DNA from: Hyphomonadaceae bacterium UKL13-1
Lineage (GTDB): Bacteria > Pseudomonadota > Alphaproteobacteria > Caulobacterales > Aquidulcibacteraceae
Direction: 5' to 3'
Assembly: GCA_001602435.1 (NCBI GenBank)
Contig: CP012156.1
Location: forward strand, 1,384,001-1,448,000
DNA: 64,000 nt
Made by a program: the position numbers and the translations under genes. Below, in pieces: positions 1 through 9,927 of the stretch. The notes under the pieces were generated by a model. That model did no database searches. It saw nothing but the letters and a program-made list of their open reading frames with translations, and was not told the DNA's origin. Each line of letters opens with the position of its first letter. Position 1 is the first letter of the stretch.

Positions 1-1316
1 TCTTCATTCGGCACGCCAAAAACGGCAACATCGGCGACTTTGGGGTGGGTTACCAGCACATTTTCGCTTTCTTGCGGATAGATATTCACCCCGCCAGAAA
101 TGATCATGAAGGCCTTGCGGTCGGTCAGGAATAAGAAGCCTTCCTCATCGACATAGCCCACGTCGCCCAAAGTCGACCAGCCTAAAGCATTGCGGCTGTC
201 AGCGGTTTTCTCGGGACTGTTGTGATATTCGAACTGCGGGCCATTGGCGAAAAAGACGGTGCCAGACTCCCCAGTAGGCACAACATCGCCATCTTCGCCA
301 ACGATCCGAAGCTCACCCAAAAGCGCTTTGCCGACGCTGCCTTTTTTGCGCAGCCAGTCGTGCGGCGAAATGGTGCAAAAGCCATTGCCCTCGGTGCCTG
401 CGTAATACTCATGTATAATGGGTCCCCACCAGTCCATCATTTGCTGTTTGATTGCAACCGGGCAGGGGGCCGCTGCATGAACCGCCATTTTGAGCGACGA
501 GAGGTCGTAGGCTTTGCGGATCGCTTCATCTAGCTTCAGCATGCGCACAAACATGGTCGGTACCAATTGGCTGTCCGTGATGCGGTGACGCTCTACCGTG
601 GCCAAATAGGTTTCGGGCTCAAATTTCTCCATCACAACGACGGTCCCACCAATCTTGTGAACCGACATGCACCAGCGCAAAGGCGCTGCGTGATACAAAG
701 GGGCGGGCGAGAGATACTGACTTTCTGCTGAGATGCCATAAATCGCTTGCGCCATCATTTGCAGCGCATTGGGCGTATCAATTGGCGCACCGGTTAGCGG
801 AATTTTGATACCCTTCGGCCGGCCCGTGGTACCCGACGAATACAGCATGTCGGCCCCAGCGCTTTCGTCAGCAATTGGATCTTTTGGCTGGGCGTCACGC
901 GCATCAGAAAAGGATGAGTGCCCTTTTGGATCGCCACCAATCACCAGAACAGGAATTTTCACCCCTGCATGGCCGAGCGCTTCTTCGGCTAATGCCAAAA
1001 GATTTGCCCCAACAAACAGCACTTTGGCGTGAGAATCCGTCAAGATGTAGGCGATCTCATCGACCTGCAGTTTTGTGGATAGACAGGTGAAATAAAGGCC
1101 CGCGCGCTGGGCACCCCACGCGATTTCAAAATAGTCTGGGCAATTGTCCAAGAGGACCGCGATGGCGTCGCCTGCCTTCAGCCCTTGTCCGCGCAACAAT
1201 TGGGCAACTTGATTAGAGCGCGCATTAAGCTCCGCATAGCTTAATGCCTCGCCAGAACCGGCCATGATGACGGCGGGCTTATCCGGTGTTTGTGCTGCAT
1301 GGTGAACTGGATGCAT
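1..1316 (-). CDS. Acyl-CoA synthetase (AMP-binding), 3' end cut by window edge
   Basis: ANL-superfamily ligase that would activate a carboxylic acid to an acyl-adenylate and then an acyl-CoA. Translating the minus strand from ATG at 1316 gives MHPVHHAAQTPDKPAVIMAG, then the AMP-binding P-loop YSSGTTGRPKG near residue 160, a YYAGTEGNG segment, and the hinge region with GDVGYVDEEGF and TDRKAFMIISGG. The frame is open through base 1 (438 complete codons) and ends inside the C-terminal subdomain at HPKVADVAVFGVPNE, so roughly 70-90 residues including the usual catalytic lysine are outside the window. It resembles the FadD3/CaiC-like group more than acetyl-CoA synthetase. The substrate cannot be told from sequence. 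It is transcribed away from the TonB receptor, with about 245 bases between them. Confidence 0.9.
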   Translation of the reverse strand, partial: MHPVHHAAQTPDKPAVIMAGSGEALSYAELNARSNQVAQLLRGQGLKAGDAIAVLLDNCPDYFEIAWGAQRAGLYFTCLSTKLQVDEIAYILTDSHAKVLFVGANLLALAEEALGHAGVKIPVLVIGGDPKGHSSFSDARDAQPKDPIADESAGADMLYSSGTTGRPKGIKIPLTGAPIDTPNALQMMAQAIYGISAESQYLSPAPLYHAAPLRWCMSVHKIGGTVVVMEKFEPETYLATVERHRITDSQLVPTMFVRMLKLDEAIRKAYDLSSLKMAVHAAAPCPVAIKQQMMDWWGPIIHEYYAGTEGNGFCTISPHDWLRKKGSVGKALLGELRIVGEDGDVVPTGESGTVFFANGPQFEYHNSPEKTADSRNALGWSTLGDVGYVDEEGFLFLTDRKAFMIISGGVNIYPQESENVLVTHPKVADVAVFGVPNE

Positions 1317-1561
1317 GGACGTCTCCCAAAGTGCGAGATTCTTCGTGATCTCGGCGCCGCGTTAGTCGTGGCACCCCAAGCGGAATGATGCAAGTCAGTT
1401 CCGCGTGAACCTGAAATTGTGACCATTGTGCAACATCTGTCCTGTTAAGGCGGCGATTCACCCCCTCAAAGTCACGATTGTGTCAGGCGCTGACTTGAAA
1501 CCTCAAGGATCGGACGTCACATGCCCCCCCGAGAGTTTGTACCCACTCAAGAGGAAAAATC

Positions 1562-4087
1562 ATGGAAATTTCAATTCGCGCGATGATCATCGCGATGGGC
1601 GCTGCCGCTTTGGCTGCGCCAGCGTTTGCGCAAGAAGCCCCTGCCACGAAGGAAGCCGAAGTCGTTGTTGTGACCGGTACCCGGGTTGCTGCGCGCTCTG
1701 CACTCAGCACCGCTGCACCTGTCGACGTCGTATCGTCTGCACAATTGAGCCAGCAAGGTTCGCCAGAATTGAACCAACAATTGGCAACCGCTTTGCCAAG
1801 CTTCAACTTCCCACGCCCTGCGATCGTGGACGGCACCGACTCTGTTCGTCCAGCTACCTTGCGCGGCTTGGCACCAGACCAAACCTTGGTGCTTGTGAAT
1901 GGCAAGCGTCGCCACACGGCGTCTTTGGTCAACATCAATGGTTCGATCGGTCGTGGTTCTTCGGCAGTTGATTTGAACACCATCCCAAGCAGCATTCTAG
2001 AATCTGTTGAAGTGCTGCGCGATGGCGCATCGGCTCAATATGGTTCCGACGCGATCGCCGGCGTGATCAACTTGCGCCTGAAGCAGCGTCGCGAAGGCGG
2101 CAATGTCACTGTGTCCTATGGCCAACGCCAAACCACCGTGAACACCGATCCAGCACCTGCTTTGCCAAATGGCACCACGAACTTCACGGCTGCTAACATC
2201 GTCGCAAACCCAACGTGGCAATCGATCCGTTCGCGCGATGCCAATGACGGTGCAACCACCACGGTCAATGCTTGGGTCGGTTTGCCTTTGTTCGAAAATG
2301 GCTCTTTGACTATTGCTGCGGAAATTCAAAACCGTGAGTCGATCAACCGCCAAGGTTATGACACCCGCCGTCTTTATAACTTGCTGCCAGGGGGCGCGCT
2401 TGACCCTCGTGAAGCCACCATCAACCGCTGGAATCAGCAATATGGTGACGGTGAGCTGATCCAAGGCACCTTGTTTGCTAATGCCAGCATCGATTTGACC
2501 GACACCACCCGCCTGTATGGTTGGGCTAGCGTCCAAGGCCGCGATTCCACTTCGGCAGCCTTCTTCCGTTGGCCAGCCGATAGCCGCAACGTCGTTGAAA
2601 TCTATCCAAACGGCTTCCTGCCCAAGATCAACTCACTGATCACGGATAACTCGTTCGCTCTGGGCATGGAAACCAAGTGGAATGGCTGGGATGTGGATCT
2701 GAGCTTAAACCGCGGTTTCAACGAGATGGAATTCGTGATCCGCAACACGCTGAACCGTTCATTGGGCGTTGCTAGCCCAACCTCGTTCACCGCTGGTGGC
2801 TTCAATAACACCCAAACCGTCGTAAACTTGTCGGCTGTAAAGGGCTATAATGTTGGCTTGGCGTCTGACTTAAACGTCGCTGTCGGCCTTGAAGCGCGCC
2901 GCGATCATTATGAAATCTTCGCCGGTGAGCCAGGCTCTTACTTCCAGCAAGGTTCGTTCGTTGCCGGTTCGCAAGGCTTTGGCGGCTTTAAGCCATCCAA
3001 CGAAATCGGTGTGTCCCGTGACGCCATCGGCGGTTACATCGACCTCGAAGTCAACGTAACCGATGCTTTGTTGGTTTCGGGTGCCGTGCGCGTTGAAGAC
3101 TACACCGACTTTGGCAACAATGTCAGCGGCAAGGTCTCGGGCCGCTATGACTTCAATGAAATGTTCGCGCTGCGTGGTTCGGTTTCCAATGGTTTCCGCG
3201 CACCAAGCTTGCAACAGCAATTCTTTACCGCCTCATCCACAAACGTGGTTGCAGGTGTACCTTTGGAAATCCTAACCGTGCCATCGACCTCGCGGATCGG
3301 TCGCGCGTTGGGCGGCACAGAGTTGAAGCCAGAAGAATCGGTAAACTACTCGCTGGGCGGCGTTCTGCGCTTTGGTGACTTCAACTTCACTTTGGACGCT
3401 TACCAAATCGAGTTGACCAACCGCATCGTATTGTCGGAAAACTTGAACCAGCCAGCCGTGACAACTTTGTTGGCAGCCAATGGCATCGTCGGCATCAACG
3501 CGGTTCGCTTCTTCTTGAACGGTGTGGACAGCACCACCAAGGGCGCGGATCTGGTTGCCAGCTACCGTTTGCGCACCGACTTTGGTCGGTTTGACTTTAC
3601 GGGCAGCATGAGCGTCAACGAAACCAAGCTGGACAAGACCCCAGTCATCCCAGCTTTGACCGCCATTGGGTTGACCCCAACCCAATTGTTCAACCGGATC
3701 AACACGCTGACGCTGACCGAAGGCCAGCCAAAGCAAAAGGCCTCGTTCAATACCAATTGGACGCTCGGCAAGTTTGGTACGACGTTCAAGGCCACCTATT
3801 ATGGTGAAGTGACTGAGCCCGGCACCGATGCCGCGCGCGATATCGTCCTGTCCCCTGAGGTCTTGTTCGACATCGAAGGCCGCTACAAGCTGACCGACAA
3901 GATCAGCCTGACCTTGGGCGTTGAAAACGCAACCGATGTCTATCCACGCAAGACGCCAGGCACCACGGTCCTGACGCCATCGACCTTCACAACCTTGAAC
4001 AACTCGGGCGCATCTGCGTTCTCGCGTTATTCGCCATTCGGCTTCTCGGGCCGTTATGTGTACGGTCGCGTCTCGCTCGACTTCTAA
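1562..4087 (+). CDS. TonB-dependent outer-membrane receptor
   Basis: 841-residue outer-membrane active transporter using TonB/ExbBD energy. Visible parts are a signal peptide ending at AAPAFAQEA (about residues 1-25), a TonB-box-like stretch EVVVVTGTR, a plug domain with the typical VLVNGKRRH and EVLRDGASAQYGSDAIAGV motifs (about residues 115-175), and a long beta-barrel ending in the outer-membrane signature YVYGRVSLDF with a terminal Phe. AGAGGAAAAATC lies just before the ATG and supports the start. Leu is mostly TTG and Pro mostly CCA, a bias shared with the ompA-like gene, which suggests high expression. The sequence resembles the large receptors of Caulobacterales and Sphingomonadales whose substrates are often sugars or organics. 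The substrate here is unknown. Confidence 0.93.
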   Translation: MEISIRAMIIAMGAAALAAPAFAQEAPATKEAEVVVVTGTRVAARSALSTAAPVDVVSSAQLSQQGSPELNQQLATALPSFNFPRPAIVDGTDSVRPATLRGLAPDQTLVLVNGKRRHTASLVNINGSIGRGSSAVDLNTIPSSILESVEVLRDGASAQYGSDAIAGVINLRLKQRREGGNVTVSYGQRQTTVNTDPAPALPNGTTNFTAANIVANPTWQSIRSRDANDGATTTVNAWVGLPLFENGSLTIAAEIQNRESINRQGYDTRRLYNLLPGGALDPREATINRWNQQYGDGELIQGTLFANASIDLTDTTRLYGWASVQGRDSTSAAFFRWPADSRNVVEIYPNGFLPKINSLITDNSFALGMETKWNGWDVDLSLNRGFNEMEFVIRNTLNRSLGVASPTSFTAGGFNNTQTVVNLSAVKGYNVGLASDLNVAVGLEARRDHYEIFAGEPGSYFQQGSFVAGSQGFGGFKPSNEIGVSRDAIGGYIDLEVNVTDALLVSGAVRVEDYTDFGNNVSGKVSGRYDFNEMFALRGSVSNGFRAPSLQQQFFTASSTNVVAGVPLEILTVPSTSRIGRALGGTELKPEESVNYSLGGVLRFGDFNFTLDAYQIELTNRIVLSENLNQPAVTTLLAANGIVGINAVRFFLNGVDSTTKGADLVASYRLRTDFGRFDFTGSMSVNETKLDKTPVIPALTAIGLTPTQLFNRINTLTLTEGQPKQKASFNTNWTLGKFGTTFKATYYGEVTEPGTDAARDIVLSPEVLFDIEGRYKLTDKISLTLGVENATDVYPRKTPGTTVLTPSTFTTLNNSGASAFSRYSPFGFSGRYVYGRVSLDF

Positions 4088-4113
4088 TCGGCGAGAGACT
4101 CGCTAAAAAGAGA

Positions 4114-4146
4114 GGCCGCGGTGTGAACACCGCGGCCTTTTTGTTT
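4114..4146 (+). terminator. Rho-independent terminator of the TonB receptor gene
   Basis: Perfect 10-bp stem (4114-4123 with 4128-4137), loop TGAA, then TTTTTGTTTT. A short A-run on the other side means it may also stop the convergent crystallin-like gene ending at 4162. Confidence 0.9.
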
Positions 4147-4161
4147 TCGGTTTAGGTCAGA

Positions 4162-4797
4162 CTAACGGCGGCAGAGAACGTCTTCCAAATTGCCATTGCG
4201 ATCTTGGCCGGAATAGACTGCGTCGCGGAGACCTTGGTCGCGGCAGAATTGGTTTGCGTCATTGCGGCCACCAAACTGGCCTTGGGAGACCGAGCCGGGG
4301 AAGAAAACGGTGGCACGGCCCGATGTGGTTTGACCAGTGTAACGGGGTGGTGTTCCACCTCCATAGCCTGGGCCGTACCCGCCGCCCTGGCCAAAGCCAC
4401 CACCTGGAGGGCCGTAACCGCCGCCGGGGCCATACCCACCGCCTAGGCCGGGGTTTATGACACTGCCTCGACCAACATAACGCACCGAGGAAATGCGACC
4501 CCTGAAGGATTCCAGATTGGGGATGGAGTCGCTGTAGGTCCGGCAACGGCTGCCATAATTGGCATCCAAACAGACTTGCCAATCGCCGCGTGCCACCAAA
4601 CTGCCGGCAGCTTCGTCGAAATTGAGCTGGCGCAGGTCAGGCGCGTCGCCGGTTATGGTCACAGCCTGTCCGCGGAAATCGGTTCCGGCGTACAAAGTGA
4701 TGGAAGGGCGGCCACGGTCAAAGCGCTGGGCTTCCGCAGCAGGGGCACTGGCCAGAGTGGCAAGGCCAGTTAAGGCAAGTATCAGAGCTTTTTTCAT
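4162..4797 (-). CDS. Secreted beta/gamma-crystallin-like protein
   Basis: 211 residues when started at ATG 4797, which has GGAG about 8 bases upstream and begins a clean signal peptide (MKKALILALTG to AAEAQ). A longer frame to 4896 exists, but its N-terminus is basic and unlike a signal. The mature part begins with SITLYAGTDFRGQAVTITGD and contains two Greek-key-like halves ending near GRISSVRYVGR, the pattern of a beta/gamma-crystallin domain, a fold that often binds Ca2+. A Gly/Pro/Tyr-rich linker follows (about residues 120-155), then a small C-terminal module with two cysteines (NQFCRDQGL and EDVLCRR) that could form a disulphide. Probably periplasmic or cell-surface. Role unknown. Confidence 0.8.
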   Translation of the reverse strand: MKKALILALTGLATLASAPAAEAQRFDRGRPSITLYAGTDFRGQAVTITGDAPDLRQLNFDEAAGSLVARGDWQVCLDANYGSRCRTYSDSIPNLESFRGRISSVRYVGRGSVINPGLGGGYGPGGGYGPPGGGFGQGGGYGPGYGGGTPPRYTGQTTSGRATVFFPGSVSQGQFGGRNDANQFCRDQGLRDAVYSGQDRNGNLEDVLCRR

Positions 4798-4928
4798 CTT
4801 CAGTCTCCAGACGCAGGCACCAAGACCGAGTGCTTGGGGCGATGACCCTCTTTTTAAAGCGCGCCATCTGAACGACCTGTGAGGTCGCCATTTCATTTGC
4901 GTTCATCTTTGGCTCAACGCACGAAACG

Positions 4929-4958
4929 AAAAAAGGGGCCATGTGAACACGGCCCCTT
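4929..4958 (-). terminator. Rho-independent terminator of the gamma-glutamyltransferase gene
   Basis: On the minus strand an AAGGGGCC / GGCCCCTT stem with a 10-base loop is followed by a T-run. It lies 27 bases past the stop codon at 4985. Confidence 0.8.
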
Positions 4959-4984
4959 GGATATTTACGAAGTTGCACCAAGCC

Positions 4985-6793
4985 TCAATAGGCCAAGGCT
5001 GTGCCATCCTTGCGGCTTTCAGTGGCGGCTTCATAGGCCCCTGTTTTGGGGTCGCGCTTAATAGCCTGATAGCCGCCAAAATCACCGTCAGCGCCACTCA
5101 AGGTCCAGCCCTTCTGGGTAAGGCCTGCGCGCGTAGCATCGGGATAGCCAGATTCAAGGGCAACCCGGCCCAGTCCCGGCTTACAGCCGCCTTCAGGTTC
5201 GCAACCGCCCTCATGTCGCCAACGAGGCGCATCGCCTGCCGATTGGGCGTCCAAGCCATAATCGATCATATTGACGACAATCTGGGTTTGGCCTTGTGGC
5301 TGCATCGCGCCACCCATGACGCCAAAGGCCATAAAGGCTTGATTATCCTTGGTCACAAAGCCCGGAATGATCGTATGGAAGGGCCGCTTGCCGGGTGCAT
5401 AGACGTTGGGCAGCGCTGGATCGAGCGCGAAGGCTTCCCCCCGGTTCTGGAACATAAAGCCCAAGCCATCGGCGACTAGGCCAGAACCCATGCCGCGATA
5501 ATTGGACTGGATCAACGCGACCATCATGCCGCTGGAATCTGAGGTGACCAGAAATGTGGTGTCGCCCTTCTCAAATTGGCTGGGGTCGCCGGCACTTACT
5601 TCGACTGTTGCCTTGTTTGGATCGATCAGCCCGGCACGGCCTTTTAAATAGGCCGGGTTGATCAGGCCCGAAGTCGGAACTTTTGCAAAGGCAGGGTCAG
5701 CCAAAAACTTCGCGCGATCTTCAAACGCTAAGCGCTTGGCTTCTATTTGAAGGTGCAAGCTTTCTGCTGTGCCAAATCCTGCGCCTGCTAAGTCAAACTG
5801 ATTGAGGATGCCCAGCATTTGTAGTGTGGTGACGCCTTGGCTATTGGGCGGCAATTGCCAGACATCATAGCCACGATATTTCACCGAGATCGGCTCGACC
5901 CATTCACTCTTATGGGCTGCGAGGTCGCTCGCCCGCAGGGGCCCGCCGATCCGGCGCATATAGGCGTCAATTGTCTGGGCGATAGGACCTTTGTAATAAG
6001 CGTCCCGTCCGCCACGGGCGATCAAGCTAAGGGTCTTGGCCAGATCGGGGTTTTTGAAAACTTTGCCTGCTTTAACGGGGCCATTGGCGAAATAGGTTTT
6101 GCGGGCATTGTCAAACTCTTCCACTTCCCCCGCTTTGGCACGCTCTTCGAGGCGTTTGAGATTTCCCGCCATATAATAAGCAATCACAGGCGGGACGGGA
6201 GTGCCGGCTTCGGCATAAGCGATCGTTGGAGCCAATACTTTGGCCATGGGCAATTTCCCGAAGCGGCTGTGCATCGTGTACCAAGCATCGACGGCCCCGG
6301 GTACGGTGACGGTCAAGCTGCCAAACGACGGTCTGCTCCCGGGGATTCTGGTCTTGATCTTGGCCTCGCGTGCTGCGCGATCGGCGAGGCTCATGCCCAT
6401 GGGCGCCCGGCCAGAGCCATTGATGCCGTAAAGCTTTTGCGTCTTGGGGTCCCAGATCAGGGCGAACAGGTCGCCACCAATGCCGTTGCCAGTAGGTTCC
6501 AACAGGCCCAAGGCCGCATTGGCGGCGATTGCAGCATCTACGGCCGTTCCGCCTTGTTTAAGTGTGTCTATGGCAATCTGGGTCGCAATAGGGTGGGCAG
6601 TGGCCGCGGCCCCATTCATGCCATAGGCAGGGCTGCGGGTCGCAAAGTCTGGTCCGGCGATACGGTCGCCTGGACGAACGATCCCTTCGGTTGGATTTGT
6701 TTGAGCTTGCACGCTTTGGAGGGGCGCGAGTGCAAGACTGCCAGCCAGCGCACAAGAGCCGATTTTCCGCCAGAAATGAGTTGAGATTCGCAT
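4985..6793 (-). CDS. ggt: Gamma-glutamyltransferase (glutathione hydrolase)
   Basis: 602-residue N-terminal-nucleophile hydrolase that cleaves gamma-glutamyl bonds of glutathione and related peptides in the periplasm. It has a signal peptide (MRISTHFWRKIGS to SVQAQ), the early AAATAHPIATQIAIDTLKQG segment and NGIGGDLFALIWD typical of the family. The self-cleavage site is GDTTFLVTSD, with Thr412 the predicted nucleophile, splitting the precursor into about 411- and 191-residue chains. The C-terminus ESRKDGTALAY matches the family. A Cys-bearing loop, HEGGCEPEGGCKPGLG, in the small chain is unusual. The gene is divergent from the M16 protease, with 113 bases between them, and is followed by its own terminator. 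Confidence 0.93.
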   Translation of the reverse strand: MRISTHFWRKIGSCALAGSLALAPLQSVQAQTNPTEGIVRPGDRIAGPDFATRSPAYGMNGAAATAHPIATQIAIDTLKQGGTAVDAAIAANAALGLLEPTGNGIGGDLFALIWDPKTQKLYGINGSGRAPMGMSLADRAAREAKIKTRIPGSRPSFGSLTVTVPGAVDAWYTMHSRFGKLPMAKVLAPTIAYAEAGTPVPPVIAYYMAGNLKRLEERAKAGEVEEFDNARKTYFANGPVKAGKVFKNPDLAKTLSLIARGGRDAYYKGPIAQTIDAYMRRIGGPLRASDLAAHKSEWVEPISVKYRGYDVWQLPPNSQGVTTLQMLGILNQFDLAGAGFGTAESLHLQIEAKRLAFEDRAKFLADPAFAKVPTSGLINPAYLKGRAGLIDPNKATVEVSAGDPSQFEKGDTTFLVTSDSSGMMVALIQSNYRGMGSGLVADGLGFMFQNRGEAFALDPALPNVYAPGKRPFHTIIPGFVTKDNQAFMAFGVMGGAMQPQGQTQIVVNMIDYGLDAQSAGDAPRWRHEGGCEPEGGCKPGLGRVALESGYPDATRAGLTQKGWTLSGADGDFGGYQAIKRDPKTGAYEAATESRKDGTALAY

Positions 6794-6906
6794 GCGCCTA
6801 GCCCCCTGAGCTGCCGTTTTGAGCTACTGTAAACAACATTGTCATCTCCGTCATCTAGCGTATCTGCCACCTTGGCAAAGGGTTTAACCTGTGGTTGGAT
6901 CGTTCC

Positions 6907-9852
6907 ATGATTAAACATTGCATTGTTCGCACCGCTTCGCTTTTTTGTATTTCAGTTTTGCTTGCCTTGCCCGCTCTACCTCAACAGGTTGCAGCCCAAG
7001 CCATTAGCCAGACGCGCCCAGTCGCGGCCACGCCGCCCGGTGCAGTTTGGCCGTGGAAAGGATCGGATCTTAAGCCCAGTAAAGATGTGGTCTATGGCGT
7101 TTTGCCGAACGGCCTGCGCTATGCGATCCGCCCTAACAAATTACCGGAAAAACAAGTGTCGCTGCGCTTTCGGATTGAGGCGGGCTCGAAGTACGAGCGT
7201 GACGATCAGCGTGGCTTTGCCCATTTCATCGAGCATATGGCGTTTAACGGCTCTACTAATATTCCCGAAGGTGAACTCACCAAGACGATGGAGCGTTTGG
7301 GCGCAAGTTTTGGTAGCCACGTCAATGCGCATGTGAATCTTGAAGAGACAATGTATAAGCTCGACATCCCCAGCGCCGATGGTGGCAGGTTGGATACGGC
7401 TCTATCGATTTTTCGCGAGACGGCCGATCGTCTGTTGTTGAAAGACGATGCGATTAAGCGCGAGATCGGCGTGGTCATTTCCGAGATGAATGACGGTGAT
7501 GGGCCGGGGCGGCGGATATCGCGGCAAATCACTGAATTCTTGTACCCCAAAGACATCAGCACGCTGCGCGATCCTATTGGTGTGAAGGAAATCTTGGAGA
7601 CTGCGACTGCCGCCAAAGTGCGCGAATTCTACGAAACGTGGTATCGGCCAGAGCGCGCTGTTCTAGTGGTTACAGGCGACGTGGATGTGGAAGCCACAAA
7701 GGCCCTCATCACTGCAAAGTTCTCAGATTGGAAGCCGAAAGCGGCCAAAGCACCATCTGATCCGAACAATGGCACGTGGGACGTGAGCCCACTTCGGGCC
7801 AAAATCATTGTTGAACCTGAGCAGCCCATTGTTGTTATGGTGGCGCAGAGCCGTCCCGATGAGACCGATTACGGCGATCTCGACACACAGGCGAAACGCA
7901 AATGGTCGGGCTTACAGTCCCTGGCTCAAGGCGTCTTCCAACGACGGCTCGCCCGCCTTCAATTGGTTGATAATCCGCCTACCTTGGGGGTCTTTTATCA
8001 AAAGGTGACAGATGAGAATGGACTAACGGCCACTTTTGCCGTTCTGCCGAGAGAGGACGCGTGGCAAGAGGCCTTGAAGACTGTTGTGATAGAATTGCGT
8101 CAGGCTTTAGCCACCGGCTTCACAGCGGCAGAAATTGAAGAAGAGATCAAAGAGAACAGGCTTGGACTTGAGCGCGCAATTAAGGAAGAGCCTACGCGCC
8201 GGACGACAGGGATATCCGGCTCATTGATCGTTGCGCTTGGTGCTGATGGCGTGACAACCAGTCCGCAAGATAATTTGGCCATTTTTGACCAATTGGCTGC
8301 AGCTGCAACGCCAGAGGCGGTCAATCGTGCTTTCGTCTCTTGGTGGCAGGGTGGGGATCCAGCGCTAATTCTGATTGCTAAAGCACCAGTCAACGGCGGC
8401 GAAAAGACGGTTCTTGATGCTTGGAAAACCGCCATGGCCGCTCCGCTGCCCAAACGCGAGGAGGTCAAAAAGGCTGAGTTTACACCCCTCAATCTTGGGC
8501 CTCTGGGCAAGGTCAAAAAAGTCGAAGAACTCGCTCATCCTAAAGCCAAAGTGGTGATTTTTGAGAACGGTGTGCGCCTGTCCTTCATGCATACCGATTA
8601 TACAAAAGACCGCGCCAATATCCGCATCGGGATTAATGCGGGCCATTTGGCCTTCCCACAAGATAATCCTTTCTGGTCTACATTTGCCGATGCTGCATGG
8701 GGTGGTGACGGTGTTGGAGATTTGACATTGGATCAATCGATCAGCGCCTTTGCAGGTCGGTCAACTTCATTAGCCTCGGTCCGGATCGATCCGGACACGC
8801 TGGAAATGTATGCAAGCCCAGCGATCGCGGATTTGCCTGAGCAATTGCAAGTCATGTTGAGCCAAGTGGTTGAACCACGGATGGGTCCACGCCCGGCTCT
8901 GATGATGCGCGATGCACTCAAAACAAGTTGGGACTCCTATAATCAGACGGCTTCAGGCGTTTTTGGATTTTACAGTTCGACCTATTTTGAGACTGGCAAT
9001 CCGGCCTACGAAGAACCAAGCTTGCAGAAGTATCTCGCCAATGATGACGAGAAGGGTAAGGCCTATCTGAAGCGGTTGCGGGAAGAAGGCACCATCCATG
9101 TCGTCGTTGTCGGCGATGCAGAGTTTGATTCTGTCATAGCTGCGGTGGCAAAGACCTTTGGAACCTTACCCAAACGTGCGGGGCTGGCCTTAAACACAGC
9201 TCAACTGGCAACGATCCGTTCTAAGCCAACTGGCCAGCCAGCGCGCGTCCTGACGCATAAGGGGCCACCCGAACAGGCGATTGTCCATGTATCCTGGCGT
9301 ACCAAAGGCGGCATTGATCCGTTCGAGGCTGAGCGCTTTTACATTTTGGCGGAAATCCTCCAATTGCGCCTGACCGATAAGGTCCGTGAAGCTGCAGGCC
9401 AGTCCTACTCGCCAAATGGCGGTTGGACGTCGACGTCCTATGCCGATCTTGGACGCTTCTATGCGCATGCTTCGGTGACGCCAGATCAAGTCAAGCCGGT
9501 CGAAGCCATTATCGACGGTATCGCGGCTGATCTGGTGCGAGACGGGGTGACCTTGGACGAGCTGAAGCGTGTGGTCGAACCTGCTGTGAAGGGTCAAGAG
9601 CGGTCACGCCAGAACAATGGCTATTGGTCCTCAATTCTTTCTGAATTGGACACACCTAAGCTGCCTGGCTCGAACTCTGGCTTCCGAAAAGATCGCGAAG
9701 CGCAAGCAGAAGCGCGTCTATTGGCCATTACGCCCGCGCAATTGCACGAGATCGCTAAGCGTTATCTTTTGCCGCAAAACGCCATTCGCATTCAGGTCTT
9801 GCCAGAGAAGGCCGCTTCGTCGGACTCTCAGGCTGCCCCGACCAAACCCTGA
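6907..9852 (+). CDS. M16 family zinc metallopeptidase (pitrilysin-like), exported
   Basis: About 981 residues, the length of a two-lobed M16 peptidase with four homologous domains. The inverted zinc motif HFIEH is at residues 106-110 and the third ligand is Glu193 in VVISEMNDG, so the N-terminal lobe looks catalytic. The C-terminal half is the inactive clamshell partner. A signal peptide (MIKHCIVRTASLFCIS to QQVAAQA) points to the periplasm. I chose ATG 6907, with GGA 7 bases upstream. An in-frame TTG at 6895 would add four residues. The gene is followed 75 bases later by a degenerate M48-like gene on the same strand. Likely role is peptide degradation, but the substrate is unknown. Confidence 0.92.
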   Translation: MIKHCIVRTASLFCISVLLALPALPQQVAAQAISQTRPVAATPPGAVWPWKGSDLKPSKDVVYGVLPNGLRYAIRPNKLPEKQVSLRFRIEAGSKYERDDQRGFAHFIEHMAFNGSTNIPEGELTKTMERLGASFGSHVNAHVNLEETMYKLDIPSADGGRLDTALSIFRETADRLLLKDDAIKREIGVVISEMNDGDGPGRRISRQITEFLYPKDISTLRDPIGVKEILETATAAKVREFYETWYRPERAVLVVTGDVDVEATKALITAKFSDWKPKAAKAPSDPNNGTWDVSPLRAKIIVEPEQPIVVMVAQSRPDETDYGDLDTQAKRKWSGLQSLAQGVFQRRLARLQLVDNPPTLGVFYQKVTDENGLTATFAVLPREDAWQEALKTVVIELRQALATGFTAAEIEEEIKENRLGLERAIKEEPTRRTTGISGSLIVALGADGVTTSPQDNLAIFDQLAAAATPEAVNRAFVSWWQGGDPALILIAKAPVNGGEKTVLDAWKTAMAAPLPKREEVKKAEFTPLNLGPLGKVKKVEELAHPKAKVVIFENGVRLSFMHTDYTKDRANIRIGINAGHLAFPQDNPFWSTFADAAWGGDGVGDLTLDQSISAFAGRSTSLASVRIDPDTLEMYASPAIADLPEQLQVMLSQVVEPRMGPRPALMMRDALKTSWDSYNQTASGVFGFYSSTYFETGNPAYEEPSLQKYLANDDEKGKAYLKRLREEGTIHVVVVGDAEFDSVIAAVAKTFGTLPKRAGLALNTAQLATIRSKPTGQPARVLTHKGPPEQAIVHVSWRTKGGIDPFEAERFYILAEILQLRLTDKVREAAGQSYSPNGGWTSTSYADLGRFYAHASVTPDQVKPVEAIIDGIAADLVRDGVTLDELKRVVEPAVKGQERSRQNNGYWSSILSELDTPKLPGSNSGFRKDREAQAEARLLAITPAQLHEIAKRYLLPQNAIRIQVLPEKAASSDSQAAPTKP

Positions 9853-9927
9853 AGCGACGGGCGGGCTTGATTTGCTCATCCGAGCGGCGTAGCGGCCTTT
9901 GTTAAGCAAAGGCGAGGGCGGTGCGGC

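Noticed and set aside
1426..1971. 181-residue plus-strand frame across the TonB receptor promoter and start
   Set aside because: Overlaps the receptor gene in another frame. Cys/Arg-rich composition and no motif.
5837..6784. 315-residue plus-strand frame over the gamma-glutamyltransferase gene
   Set aside because: Fully antisense to a gene with clear family motifs. Composition and lack of motifs mark it as a shadow.
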